A stretch of 64,000 nt of DNA from the NCBI GenBank assembly GCA_963733765.1, contig CAVTEI010000003.1, positions 2,852,001 through 2,916,000 on the forward strand, written 5' to 3'. This DNA comes from DATKAS01 sp963733765. GTDB lineage: Bacteria > Actinomycetota > Acidimicrobiia > Acidimicrobiales > DATKAS01. The notes under the pieces are model-generated. The model did no database searches, was not told where the DNA came from, and saw nothing but the letters and a program-made list of their open reading frames with translations. Made by a program: the position numbers and the translations under genes. Shown one piece after another: positions 37,147 through 45,742 of the stretch (its first letter is position 1; every line of letters starts with the position of its first letter).

Positions 37147-38821
37147 GTGCAGCGCACCTTCGACGACCTCGGCACACCGCTCTCGCAGGTGACGTTCTGC
37201 GTCGTCGACCTCGAGACGACGGGCGGCTCGGCCGAGCGTTGCGGCATCACCGAGGTCGGCGCGGTCAAGGTGCGCGGCGGCGAGTTCCTCGGCACGTTCC
37301 AGTCGCTCGTGAACCCCGGTGTGCCGATCCCGCCGGAGATCACCGTGCTCACCGGCATCACACAGGCGATGGTGCTGCCCGCACCCCGCATCGAGCCGGT
37401 GCTGGCCGCGTTCGAGGAGTTCAGTGCCGGAACGGTCATCGTCGGTCACAACGTGCGGTTCGATCTCTCGTTCCTGGCTGCGGCCCGCCGCGCGTCCGGA
37501 TGGGCCGCGATGACGAACCCATGGGTCGACACGTGTGCGCTCGCTCGCCGGTTGGTGCGAGACGAGGTGCCGAACTGCCGGCTGTCGACGTTGGCCAGCC
37601 GCTTCCGCCTGTCCCACCAGCCCTCGCACCGGGCGCTCGACGACGCGCTCGCCACCACTGACTTGCTGCACCTCCTGCTCGAGCGCGTGGCCGCGTTCGG
37701 GGTGCTCGGCCTCGACGACCTGCTCGCGCTCCCCGCATCAACAGCCATCCGCAAGCGGCCAAGCTACGGCTCACCGATCGCCTCCCCCGCCGGCCCGGTG
37801 TCTACCTGTTCCGTGACGCGGGCGGCCGGCCGCTGTATGTGGGCAAGGCCGCGAACCTGCGTCAGCGAGTGCGCTCGTACTTCTCGAGCGACGATCGTCG
37901 CAAGATCGGACAGCTCCTGCGTGAGACCCAGCAGATCGACCACATCCCCTGCACCGGCGCGCTTGATGCCGCGGTGCTCGAGGTGCGGCTCATCCACCGT
38001 CTCCAGCCTCGCTTCAATCGTCAAGGCAAGCAGTGGGGCAAGTACAGCTACGTCAAGCTCACGCTCAACGAGCGGTTTCCTCGCCTCACAGTGGTGCGAC
38101 TCGCGAAGGCCGATGGCGCGAGATACGTCGGGCCCCTGCCGTCTGCTGGAGCAGCCCGGCGTGTCGTCGAGGCGATCGAGACGGTGATGCCGCTGCGGCG
38201 GTGCACGGCGAACCCGGCGAAGTGCGACCGGCCCGCTCCGTGCGCGCCGGCCCAACTCGGGGTCGCAACGTGTCCGTGCTCGGGAACGATCTCCGAGACC
38301 GACTACCGGGCGATCGTCGAACGCACCGAACGCGGGCTGACGATCGATCCCGAAGTGCTGCTCGACCCGTTGCGCGGGCAGATGACGGCGCTCGCCGACG
38401 CGGAACGCTTCGAGGAGGCCGCCGACGTCCGTGACCGCGCGGAGGCACTCGCCGGCGCGCTCCGCCGCCAGCGGCACATCGACCAGCTCCGTCACGCCGG
38501 CACCGTCGTGGTGGAGCGACCGGGGGCATTTCGTGCCGAGGTGCGCGACGGGGTGCTGCTCGGCTGCTGGCCTGTCGACGCCGATCCGACCCTGGCGGGC
38601 CTGGACAGCCTCGAAAACCCACCCGCGGGACCCGCCGCAGGCCTGCCCTTGCCCGCGGATCTCGTCGACGAGATGGGCTGCATCGCCCGGTGGCTCGACG
38701 CCGAGGCCGAGCGCGTCCGGGTCGTTCACTGCGAAGGGGGCCTCGCGTCCGCGTTCCCCCTATCGCGTCCATGTCGCCCCGCGAGCGAAACCGCAACCAC
38801 GGCTTCGACCGCGCTCGCTAG
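37147..38821 (+). CDS. DEDDh exonuclease - UvrC/Cho-like GIY-YIG fusion, two apparent frameshifts
   Basis: Actinobacterial repair nuclease fusion. The N-terminal DnaQ-like exonuclease has VVDLETTGGSAERCGITEVG (Exo I DxE), GHNVRFDLSFL (Exo II) and PSHRALDDALATTDLL (Exo III, HxxxD). A missing C in the run at 37731-37734 separates it from the GIY-YIG nuclease (PGVYLFRDAGGRPLYVGKAANLRQRV) and the UvrC-like middle (LPSAGAARRVVEAIETVMPLRR and a cysteine patch). A second missing C in 38756-38760 leads to a short tail ending RERNRNHGFDRAR at 38821. The corrected protein is about 558 residues. M. tuberculosis Rv2191 has this architecture, as I recall. Confidence 0.88.
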
Positions 38822-38831
38822 CCTCCTGCCC

Positions 38832-39404
38832 GTGGGAGCAGTCCTCTGGGCTGTGGGCATTGGCGTCGCCGCCTTCGTCGCGGTGAGTGTCCTCTTCGTG
38901 CGCAGCCTCCGTCACTCGAACCGCGTGGGCGTGCGCGGCAAGAGCTCCGCTCCCTTGCGCTGGCTGTTCGATCCCTCAGGCTCTGCTCGCCTCCACCGCC
39001 GCTTGCGGCGCGTCGTGGCCTCTGTCCGCCCGTGGCTGCCTCGGCGCACGCGGCGAAACGAGGAGCAATCGCCCATCGCGCTCATGGCCAGCGACATCGA
39101 GCTGCACGCGGTGGTGCTCGACCGCGATGTCGTCACCGCATCGCGGGCGCCCTCCTCGCATCGCCGGATGCTGCTCACCGAGCTGACCGAGCAGATCGTC
39201 GGTCTGGAATCGCTCGCGGCGCGTGTGGTGACGCTCGGGTCGGCACAGCACCAGCTCACCGAGCCGACGCGGGAAGCGATCGCGCGGATGAACATGCAGC
39301 TCGACGCGCTCGAAGAGGCGCATGACGAGATCGCTCGCTTGGAAGCGGCGCTCGGTTGGGAGCCGCGCCCGCAGCCAGACCCTGGCCGCGACTCCACCGC
39401 ATAG
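38832..39404 (+). CDS. Membrane-anchored coiled-coil protein of unknown function (190 aa)
   Basis: Not recognised. One N-terminal membrane helix (VGAVLWAVGIGVAAFVAVSVLFV) is followed by a basic region (RLHRRLRRVVASVRPWLPRRTRR). A C-terminal amphipathic, probably coiled-coil part (LLTELTEQIVGLESLAARVVTL; then AIARMNMQLDALEEAHDEIARLEAAL) completes it. The start is GTG 38832, 10 bases after the reconstructed stop of the exonuclease fusion. It converges on thrB with 20 bases between stops. Confidence 0.72.
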   Translation: MGAVLWAVGIGVAAFVAVSVLFVRSLRHSNRVGVRGKSSAPLRWLFDPSGSARLHRRLRRVVASVRPWLPRRTRRNEEQSPIALMASDIELHAVVLDRDVVTASRAPSSHRRMLLTELTEQIVGLESLAARVVTLGSAQHQLTEPTREAIARMNMQLDALEEAHDEIARLEAALGWEPRPQPDPGRDSTA

Positions 39405-39424
39405 GTCAGCGCCGTTCCCTTCGC

Positions 39425-40240
39425 TCAGGTGCGGTCGATCACGGCGCCCTGATGGTCGAGGGCGAGCACGCGCGCTTGACCGGTCGCCGGCAAAGCGGCC
39501 GCGACGTCGCGCGCCTGAGCCGGATCCGCCATCGCGGCCACTGTCGGGCCGGAGCCCGAGAGCCACGAGCACCACGCGCCGGCGTCGATGGCGGCGTTCA
39601 TCGCCTGACGGCTCTCGGGAGCCGACGCCAGCCGGACGTCCTGATGGAGACGATCGGCGGTAGCCGTCCGCAATGCGTTGCGGTCCCCTGCCGCGAGTGC
39701 CGCAACCAGCAGCGCGGTGCGCCCGATGTTGAACGAGGCATCCGCGAGCGTCACCGACGACGGCAGGCGCCCGCGGGATTCGTCGGTCGACGTCTTCGTC
39801 GTGGGCACCCAGACCACGATCGCGGGTTCGAGCCCGAGCGGGACTCGCACCGCGCGGCCGCCGGCAACCGCGACCACCCCTCCGTAGAGCGAGGCGGCCA
39901 CGTTGTCCTCGTGGCCCTCGAGGTCGGCGGCACGCGCGAGCGTCTCCGTCGCGAGCTCCGCGACGTCGGTGCAACCCCCGTCCTGCTGGGCGAGGCCGGC
40001 GAGCACACCCGCCACGCGCGCTGCGCCCGAAAAGCCGAGGCCGCGGCCCATCGGGATCTGTGAGCGAACTGCGATCGGCCCTTCGCCACCGGCTGACGTG
40101 AAGGCAACGAGGGCCGGATGCCCGTCCGCGAGACCGTCGCCCTTGCCCAGCTTCACTTCGAGATACATGCCGAGCGCGAGGCCGAGCGCGTCGAAACCCG
40201 GACCGATGTTGGCCGACGACGCGGGAACCCGGACGAGCAC
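39425..40240 (-). CDS. thrB: Homoserine kinase (GHMP family)
   Basis: Phosphorylates L-homoserine to O-phosphohomoserine in threonine synthesis; cytoplasmic. The N-terminus RVPASSANIGPGFDALGLAL and the ATP-binding glycine-rich PMGRGLGFSGAARVAGVLAGL are diagnostic of GHMP kinases of the ThrB type, with SWLSGSGPTVAAMAD as the third motif. At 271 residues it is slightly short but complete. The partners thrA and thrC are not in the window. It follows the class III aminotransferase by 11 bases on the same strand, so the two are likely cotranscribed. Confidence 0.93.
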   Translation of the reverse strand: MLVRVPASSANIGPGFDALGLALGMYLEVKLGKGDGLADGHPALVAFTSAGGEGPIAVRSQIPMGRGLGFSGAARVAGVLAGLAQQDGGCTDVAELATETLARAADLEGHEDNVAASLYGGVVAVAGGRAVRVPLGLEPAIVVWVPTTKTSTDESRGRLPSSVTLADASFNIGRTALLVAALAAGDRNALRTATADRLHQDVRLASAPESRQAMNAAIDAGAWCSWLSGSGPTVAAMADPAQARDVAAALPATGQARVLALDHQGAVIDRT

Positions 40241-40251
40241 GGAGGCGGAGG

Positions 40252-41560
40252 CTAGTGGCCTCCGCCGTCGTCACCGCTGAGACGAGTGAGCGCGTCGGCG
40301 ATCACCGCGCCGCCTTCCTCGGCTTCCTCGAGCGTGATCGACAACGGAGGCGCGACGCGTAGGCAGTTGCCGTAGAGGCCGCCCTTGCCGACGAGCACAC
40401 CGTTCGCCTTGCACGCTTCGAGGCACGCGGTGGCCCGTCGTGGGCTCGGCGTCGTGCCGTCCTCCTCCACGAGCTCGATGCCGATCATCAACCCCCGACC
40501 TCGCACCTCGGCCACGGTTGCGAAGCGGTCGGCGAGGGGCCGGAGCCGTTCGAGGAGGTACGACCCCACTCGAAGCGCGTTGCCCTGCAGGTCGTTGATC
40601 GAGGAGGTAGTTCAAGTTGGCGAGCGCGCCGGCGGTGGCGAGAGGGTTGCCGCCGAATGTCGAGAGCGAGTTCGCATTCAGCGAATCCATGAGGTCGGCG
40701 CGTGCGACGAGACCGGCGATCGCGAGCCCGTTGCCGAGACCCTTCGCGAACGTCAGCGCATCGGGCACGACACCGTGCGCTTGGTATCCCCAGAAGTGCT
40801 CGCCGGTGCGACCCCACCCCGTCTGCACCTCGTCCGAGATGAACAGGATCTCGTACTCGTCGAGCACCTTCTTCATCGCACCGAAGAAACCGTCGGGCGG
40901 AATGCAGAAGCCGCCCACGCCTTGGATCGGCTCGGCGATCATCGTGGCCACGTCGCCCGCGGTCGTGGTCTCGATGACGTTGCGGAGATCGTCAGCACAG
41001 GCGTCGATGAAGCCGGCGTCGTCGAGGTTGCCGAACGGGGAGCGCAACCGGTAGCCGTTGTGCACGTAGTGCACGCTGAACGGGCTGAGGCTCGACGGTG
41101 ACCAGCCGCGGTTGCCGGTGATGCCGATCGTCGCGAACGAACGACCGTGGTAGCTGTTGCGCAGCGCGATCACCTGGTTCGACCGCCGGTAGGACGACGC
41201 GAGCAGCAGTGCCGTCTCGTTCGCCTCCGACCCGGAATTGACGAAGAACACTTTCGCGTCGGGGATGCCCGACAGACCGGCGATGCGCTCCGCCAGCTCC
41301 ACCATCGGACGGATCAGGTAGAGCGTCGAGCTGTGGAGCATCTTGCCCGCCTGCTCGCGGATCGCCTCGACGACCTCCGGGATGGAGTGGCCCGTCATCG
41401 TGGTGAGGATCCCGCCGAACAAGTCCAGGTAGGTGCGGCCTTCCGCGTCGGTCACGCGGCAGCCCGATCCACTCACGAGCTCGATGGGCGACTCGTAGTA
41501 GAGGGTCAACCATGAGGGCATCACCGCGCGGTGGCGGTGCAACAGCTCGGAGCCGGGCAT
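40252..41560 (-). CDS. Class III PLP aminotransferase (AGXT2-like), apparent frameshift
   Basis: Omega-type aminotransferase. The N-terminal segment is SWLTLYYESPIELVSGSGCRV, then FFVNSGSEANETALLLAS (PLP phosphate), NSYHGRSFATIGITG and LFISDEVQTGWGRTGEHFWG. The Schiff-base lysine is in LTFAKGLGNGL. At 40597 one extra base breaks the frame; the other frame supplies LRVGSYLLERLRPLADRF and RGRGLMIGIELVEEDG to the end at 40252. The corrected protein is about 435 residues. The amino donor is not certain; alanine-glyoxylate or beta-amino acid transamination fits this subgroup. It lies downstream of trpD across a repeat region. Confidence 0.87.
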
Positions 41561-41570
41561 GGCGTGCCTC

Positions 41571-41627
41571 CTTGTCAGGGCGCCGCGGGCTTATCAGGGC
41601 AGGGCGGGCTTGTCAGGGCGGAGCGGG
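41571..41627. repeat. Three tandem 19-bp repeats after trpD
   Basis: Units CTTGTCAGGGCGCCGCGGG (41571-41589), CTTATCAGGGCAGGGCGGG (41590-41608) and CTTGTCAGGGCGGAGCGGG (41609-41627) follow head to tail, differing at a few positions. They fill the gap between the trpD stop (41631) and the aminotransferase start (41560). On the minus strand each unit contains a TGA or TAA. Confidence 0.88.
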
Positions 41628-41630
41628 GTT

Positions 41631-42683
41631 CTAAGGCAGTTGTGACGCAGCCACGAGCCGATCGAGTGCTGCGGCCGCCCGGCCATCGTCGATCGCCGCC
41701 TCCGCCTGGGCCATGCCGTCCGCGACCGCAACGGCGGTGCCGGCGGCCACAAGCGCCGCGCCGGCGTTCAGCACGACGACGTCGCGTGCGGGTCCCCGCT
41801 CTCCGCCGAGCACCGCTCGTGCGATCGCCGCGTTGGTCGCCGGGTCACCGCCGCGCAGGTCCTCGGGCTTCGCGAGGGGAAGGCCGACATCGGCCGGATC
41901 GAGGATCCACGTGCGTACGGCTCCGTCTTCGAGCTCGTGCACGGTCGAGGTGGTGGTCGTCGTGAGCTCATCGAGGCCGTCGTGGCCATGGACGAGCAGG
42001 ACATGCTCGGAGCCGCGCGCGGCGAGCACGCCGAGCATGCGCTCGGCCATCGACGCGTCGCTCACGCCCACGAGCTGGCGACGCGCCCGTGCGGGGTTGG
42101 CCAAGGGGCCGAGGAAATTGAACGCGGTCGGGATGCCGAGCTCACGGCGCGGCGGTCCGGCATGGCGAAGCGCCGGATGAAAGTTGGGCGCGAAACAGAA
42201 CCCGATGCCGGCTCCGACGATGCAGCGCGCGACGCCCTCGGCGTCGAGGCCGAGGTTCACGCCGAGCGCCTCGAGAAGATCGGCGGCGCCGCACGATGAC
42301 GACGCGGCCCGGTTGCCGTGCTTGCACACCGGTACGCCGGTGCCCGCCACGACGATCGCTGCCAACGTGGAGACGTTGATCGAGTGGCTGCGATCGCCGC
42401 CAGTGCCGACGACGTCGAGGAGTCGGGACTGCATCTCGAGGGGCACCTCGACGAGAGCCGCGACGCCGAGCATCGCGTCGAGGAGACCGTCGAGCTCGTC
42501 GACGGTCTCACCCTTCATGCGCAGAGCGACGGCAAACCCGGCGATCTGCGCGGGGCTCGCCGCGCCGGCGAGGATCTCGGCCATCGCCGCGCGCGCCTCG
42601 TCGTGGGTCAGGTCACCGCCCGAGGTGAGACGGCCGAGCACCGTTCGCCATCCGCCCAGCGCCTCCAGGCTCGGTTCCCCCAC
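41631..42683 (-). CDS. trpD: Anthranilate phosphoribosyltransferase
   Basis: Transfers phosphoribose from PRPP to anthranilate in tryptophan synthesis. The helical N-terminal domain includes LTHDEARAAMAEILAGAASPAQIAGF. The PRPP loop is DVVGTGGDRSHSINVSTLAAIVVAG, followed by KHGNRAASSSCGAADLLEALG and the LGPLANPARARRQLVGV segment. At 350 residues it has the usual size. It is not in a trp operon here; whiB lies just upstream (23 bases) and the class III aminotransferase downstream. A trpD isolated near an exonuclease/UvrC fusion and whiB is also familiar from mycobacteria, as I recall. Confidence 0.95.
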   Translation of the reverse strand: MGEPSLEALGGWRTVLGRLTSGGDLTHDEARAAMAEILAGAASPAQIAGFAVALRMKGETVDELDGLLDAMLGVAALVEVPLEMQSRLLDVVGTGGDRSHSINVSTLAAIVVAGTGVPVCKHGNRAASSSCGAADLLEALGVNLGLDAEGVARCIVGAGIGFCFAPNFHPALRHAGPPRRELGIPTAFNFLGPLANPARARRQLVGVSDASMAERMLGVLAARGSEHVLLVHGHDGLDELTTTTTSTVHELEDGAVRTWILDPADVGLPLAKPEDLRGGDPATNAAIARAVLGGERGPARDVVVLNAGAALVAAGTAVAVADGMAQAEAAIDDGRAAAALDRLVAASQLP

Positions 42684-42705
42684 GACCCCTCCTGGGACAG
42701 CTGGC

Positions 42706-42939
42706 TCAGGCAGTGCGCCGGCGCTGGCGGATGATCCGGCGCCGCTCCCGCTCGGTCGCCCCGCCCCAGATGCCTTCCTTCTCGCGATGGGTGATCGCGT
42801 GTTCGAGGCAGGACTGACGGACGGTGCACTCGGCGCAGATGTCCTTCGCGGTCGCTTCCTCTTGCTCGGAGACGGGGTAGAAGACCTCGGGATCGAGGCC
42901 GCGGCACGCAGCCTGATCGCGCCATGACGGGTTGCTCAA
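42706..42939 (-). CDS. WhiB family iron-sulfur transcriptional regulator
   Basis: 77-residue Wbl protein, specific to actinobacteria and their phages. Four cluster-binding cysteines are at positions 12, 35, 38 and 44 (ACRG; CAECTVRQSC). The invariant turn GIWGGATERERRR and the basic C-terminus RRIIRQRRRTA for DNA binding follow. The spacing fits a WhiB1/WhiB2-type short protein. ATG 42939 is preceded by GGGGGTTCTC-like G/C-rich sequence in the opposite orientation. It acts by binding sigma factor region 4 in known cases; which Wbl class this is cannot be fixed from length alone. Confidence 0.95.
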   Translation of the reverse strand: MSNPSWRDQAACRGLDPEVFYPVSEQEEATAKDICAECTVRQSCLEHAITHREKEGIWGGATERERRRIIRQRRRTA

Positions 42940-42971
42940 CGGGGGTTCTCTTCCGGAGGGGCCAGTTACGG

Positions 42972-42987
42972 GGCCCCCGAAGGGGCC
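42972..42987. terminator. GGCCCC/GGGGCC hairpin
   Basis: GGCCCC (42972-42977) pairs with GGGGCC (42982-42987) around a CGAA tetraloop, right after the stop of the phosphotransferase gene (minus strand) and before whiB. The same stem recurs at 51092-51106. It is a likely factor-independent terminator without T tract. Confidence 0.6.
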
Positions 42988-42991
42988 AACG

Positions 42992-44071
42992 TCAATCTAC
43001 GGGTTGATTTCCGCGTTCGGCCAACCCGAAACCTCCCTGCGGACCAACCTGCTCATTCACGAGAAGTGACGCGAGGTTCAGGTCGCGGCCAGCCGAGAAC
43101 GCCCGGGCGAGGGTCGCCTCGGCATAGGCATCGGTGTAGGCGCTGCGCCGAGCGGACTCGCCGCCCATCCAGATCGGCGCCCGAAGGGCCAGGACCGCGC
43201 CCAGCCCGTACCAGCGCTGTGCGTCGTGGGCATCGATGCCGAGCGTCGCGGAGTAGCGCTCGAGCCATGCCCCCTCCATCTGCCGGCGCAGCGCGACGGG
43301 CACATCGAGGATCACGAGCCAGGCCACGTCGAGAAGACCATTGCGGGCGGCCACCAGCTGCCAGTCGACGATCGCGATCGGCGCGGAGGGATGACCGAAC
43401 ATCAGGTTGGGACAGCCCGGGTCACCGTGCGCGAGCGTCGGCGGCAGCGCGGCGGCTTCGACGATGCACCCAGCAAGGTGCTCGGTCACGAGCTCCGCGA
43501 GGCTCACCTCGGCCGGGCTGAGCCGTGACGCGAATCGGTCGAGGAAGCGCGGCAACCGCTCTTCGAGATCAGACGCCCATCGCGACGCCTCCTCGGGTGT
43601 CGATCGCCAGAGCCCGAGCGCATCGAGCTCGGCGCTGCCCCACCAGGCTGCGTGCATCGCGGCCATCGCGTCGAGCGCGTGAGAGGCCTCGGATGCAGAG
43701 AGCCCGACGGTGAACGATGCGGCAACCGCCGGAGCCAGATCCTCCATCAGAAGGAGGACGGGCGCCTCGTCGTCGGGCGCGGCGTAGAAGCAGTCGGGTG
43801 TGCGTACGGGCACCCGCGCCGCGATGTCCCGGTAGAAGGCGAGCTCGCGCGCGTACATCCCGAACGCTCGTTGGCGGCTCGCCGACACCGGATCGCTGTG
43901 ACCCTGCTTTGCGATCAACGTGGAGCCGTCGTCGAGGTGCACGCGACTCAGAACTCCCGACACTCCCTGGTCGCCGAGCAGCTCGACGCGGCATTCCGAG
44001 ACTGACCGGCCCAGTGTCTCGCTCAGCCAGTCTGGCGTCAGTACCTCCGCCGCCGATGGCGCCGCCCGCAT
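42992..44071 (-). CDS. Aminoglycoside phosphotransferase-like kinase (APH/EcKinase type)
   Basis: 359-residue protein with the small-molecule kinase fold. The catalytic Brenner motif is PTLAHGDPGCPNLMFG (HGDxxxxN), and the metal-binding Asp lies in IAIVDWQLVAARNGLLDVAWL. The N-lobe has SRVHLDDGSTLIAKQG with the ATP-binding Lys, and PVLLLMEDLAP is the hinge. Such actinobacterial proteins are mostly uncharacterised and need not confer antibiotic resistance; sugar, choline or acyl-lipid substrates are possible. It is divergent from glpD with only 14 bases between the two starts. Confidence 0.82.
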   Translation of the reverse strand: MRAAPSAAEVLTPDWLSETLGRSVSECRVELLGDQGVSGVLSRVHLDDGSTLIAKQGHSDPVSASRQRAFGMYARELAFYRDIAARVPVRTPDCFYAAPDDEAPVLLLMEDLAPAVAASFTVGLSASEASHALDAMAAMHAAWWGSAELDALGLWRSTPEEASRWASDLEERLPRFLDRFASRLSPAEVSLAELVTEHLAGCIVEAAALPPTLAHGDPGCPNLMFGHPSAPIAIVDWQLVAARNGLLDVAWLVILDVPVALRRQMEGAWLERYSATLGIDAHDAQRWYGLGAVLALRAPIWMGGESARRSAYTDAYAEATLARAFSAGRDLNLASLLVNEQVGPQGGFGLAERGNQPVD

Positions 44072-44085
44072 CGGCCGATCCTAGG

Positions 44086-45738
44086 ATGACCGCCGTGGCG
44101 CTCCCCCCGTTCGATCGCCCGACCGCGCTCGCGCGTCTGGCCGATGAGCACTTCGACGTGCTCGTGGTGGGCGGGGGCATCACCGGCGTCGGTGTCGCGC
44201 TCGATGCGGCGACACGCGGCCTGCGCACGGCACTCGTCGAACGTCACGACTTCGCCGCCGGCACTTCGTCGAAGTCCTCGAAGCTCGTCCACGGGGGCCT
44301 TCGGTACCTGCAGCAGCGCGAGTACGCGCTCGTCTACGAGGGATTGGCCGAGCGCCAACGGCTCCGCAAGACCGCGCCGCACCTCGTGCGCGTGCTGCCG
44401 TTCCTGATCCCGATCTTCTCGCGAGACGGCCTCATCAATCCGAAGGTCGCGAGGGCCCTCGGCTCGGCGATGTGGATGTACGACCTCACGGGAGGCGTGC
44501 GCATCGGCAAGCTGCACAAACGGCTGACCAAGGATGCCGCGCTCGCGGACATGCCGACGATGCCGGCCGAGCGCCTTGCCTCCGCGTACCTGTACTACGA
44601 CGCGCAGGCCGACGACGCCCGCCTCACGCTCACGATCGCGCGGACCGCTGCGGCACACGGAGCGGCGGTTGCCAACTACGCCGCGGTCCGTTCACTGACG
44701 AAGGACGCCGACGGCAAGGTGGTCGGTGCGACGATCGCCGCCGACGGAGGAGAGATCGCGGTGCGCGCCCGGGTCGTCGTGAACGCGACCGGAGTGTGGG
44801 CCGACGAGCTGCGGGCTCTCGACGAGGGCGAAGGTTCGGAGTCGATCCGTCCGGCCAAGGGGATCCACATCACGATTCCGTGGGCGAAGACCCAGAACGA
44901 CGTCGCGGTCGTCATCCCCGTGCCGAAGGATCGTCGCTCCCTCTTCGTCGTTCCGTGGGGTGACCTCGCGTACGTCGGCACCACCGACACCGACTACGAC
45001 GGTCCGCTCGACGACCCGCAATGCACCCCCGACGACATCCAGTACGTCCTCCGCGCACTCAACGCGTCGGTCACAACGGGAGTCACCGAGTCGGACATCC
45101 TCGGGAGCTGGGCCGGGCTGCGACCGCTCGTGAGGGACGCTGTCAGCGCGAAGACCGCGGATCTCTCTCGCCGTCACGCGGTGCGTCGCTCGGCGAGCGG
45201 GGTCGTGACGATCACGGGCGGCAAGCTCACGACCTACCGGCGCATGGCTGCCGACACAGTCGACGAAGTGGCGGGCGTGCTCGACGTTCGGCGTCGCAGC
45301 TCGACCAAGCACGTCGTGTTGCTCGGAGGCGAAGACTTCGACCCACAGCAGTCGCGCACCGGGCTCGAGGCGCACCTGGCCTCCCGGTACGGCACCGAAG
45401 CCGGAGAAGTTGCGCGGCTCACGACGGCCGACGGCGAGCTCGCCCGGGCGCTGGTCCCCGGCCTGCCCTACGTCCGCGCCGAGGCGCTGCACGCCGTGCG
45501 CCACGAGATGGCCCGGACGCTCGACGACGTGCTCAGCCGGCGCACTCGGGCCCGACTGCTCGCCCGCGACGACGCGGGGCGCGCCGCGGACGACGTGGCC
45601 GCGCTGATCGCGCCCGAGCTGGGCTGGTCCGAGGAACAGCGCCGGCAACAGGTCGCCGACTTCCGCGACGCGCTCACCGCCGAGCGCACGTCGGCGGCGC
45701 TACCGGAGACCGCGCTCGACGCGACGATCGGAGCGTGA
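44086..45738 (+). CDS. glpD: Glycerol-3-phosphate dehydrogenase (FAD), GlpD
   Basis: Membrane-associated FAD enzyme oxidising sn-glycerol 3-phosphate to dihydroxyacetone phosphate, feeding electrons to quinones. The Rossmann FAD motif is DVLVVGGGITGVGVALDAATRG, followed by SSKSSKLVHGGLRYLQQREYALV, the hallmark of GlpD. FVVPWGDLAYVGTTDTDYDG and the C-terminal VVTITGGKLTTYRRMAAD complete the FAD fold. The C-terminal helical DAO_C domain ends near residue 545. ATG 44086 is chosen (GTG 44095 is possible). It is first of a four-gene coupled operon with an AGPS-like oxidase, a membrane protein and an FGGY kinase. Confidence 0.95.
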   Translation: MTAVALPPFDRPTALARLADEHFDVLVVGGGITGVGVALDAATRGLRTALVERHDFAAGTSSKSSKLVHGGLRYLQQREYALVYEGLAERQRLRKTAPHLVRVLPFLIPIFSRDGLINPKVARALGSAMWMYDLTGGVRIGKLHKRLTKDAALADMPTMPAERLASAYLYYDAQADDARLTLTIARTAAAHGAAVANYAAVRSLTKDADGKVVGATIAADGGEIAVRARVVVNATGVWADELRALDEGEGSESIRPAKGIHITIPWAKTQNDVAVVIPVPKDRRSLFVVPWGDLAYVGTTDTDYDGPLDDPQCTPDDIQYVLRALNASVTTGVTESDILGSWAGLRPLVRDAVSAKTADLSRRHAVRRSASGVVTITGGKLTTYRRMAADTVDEVAGVLDVRRRSSTKHVVLLGGEDFDPQQSRTGLEAHLASRYGTEAGEVARLTTADGELARALVPGLPYVRAEALHAVRHEMARTLDDVLSRRTRARLLARDDAGRAADDVAALIAPELGWSEEQRRQQVADFRDALTAERTSAALPETALDATIGA

Positions 45739-45742
45739 GCCG

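Noticed and set aside
42992..44071. Antibiotic-resistance aminoglycoside phosphotransferase
   Set aside because: Only the general kinase motif is present; such actinobacterial proteins are mostly not resistance genes.
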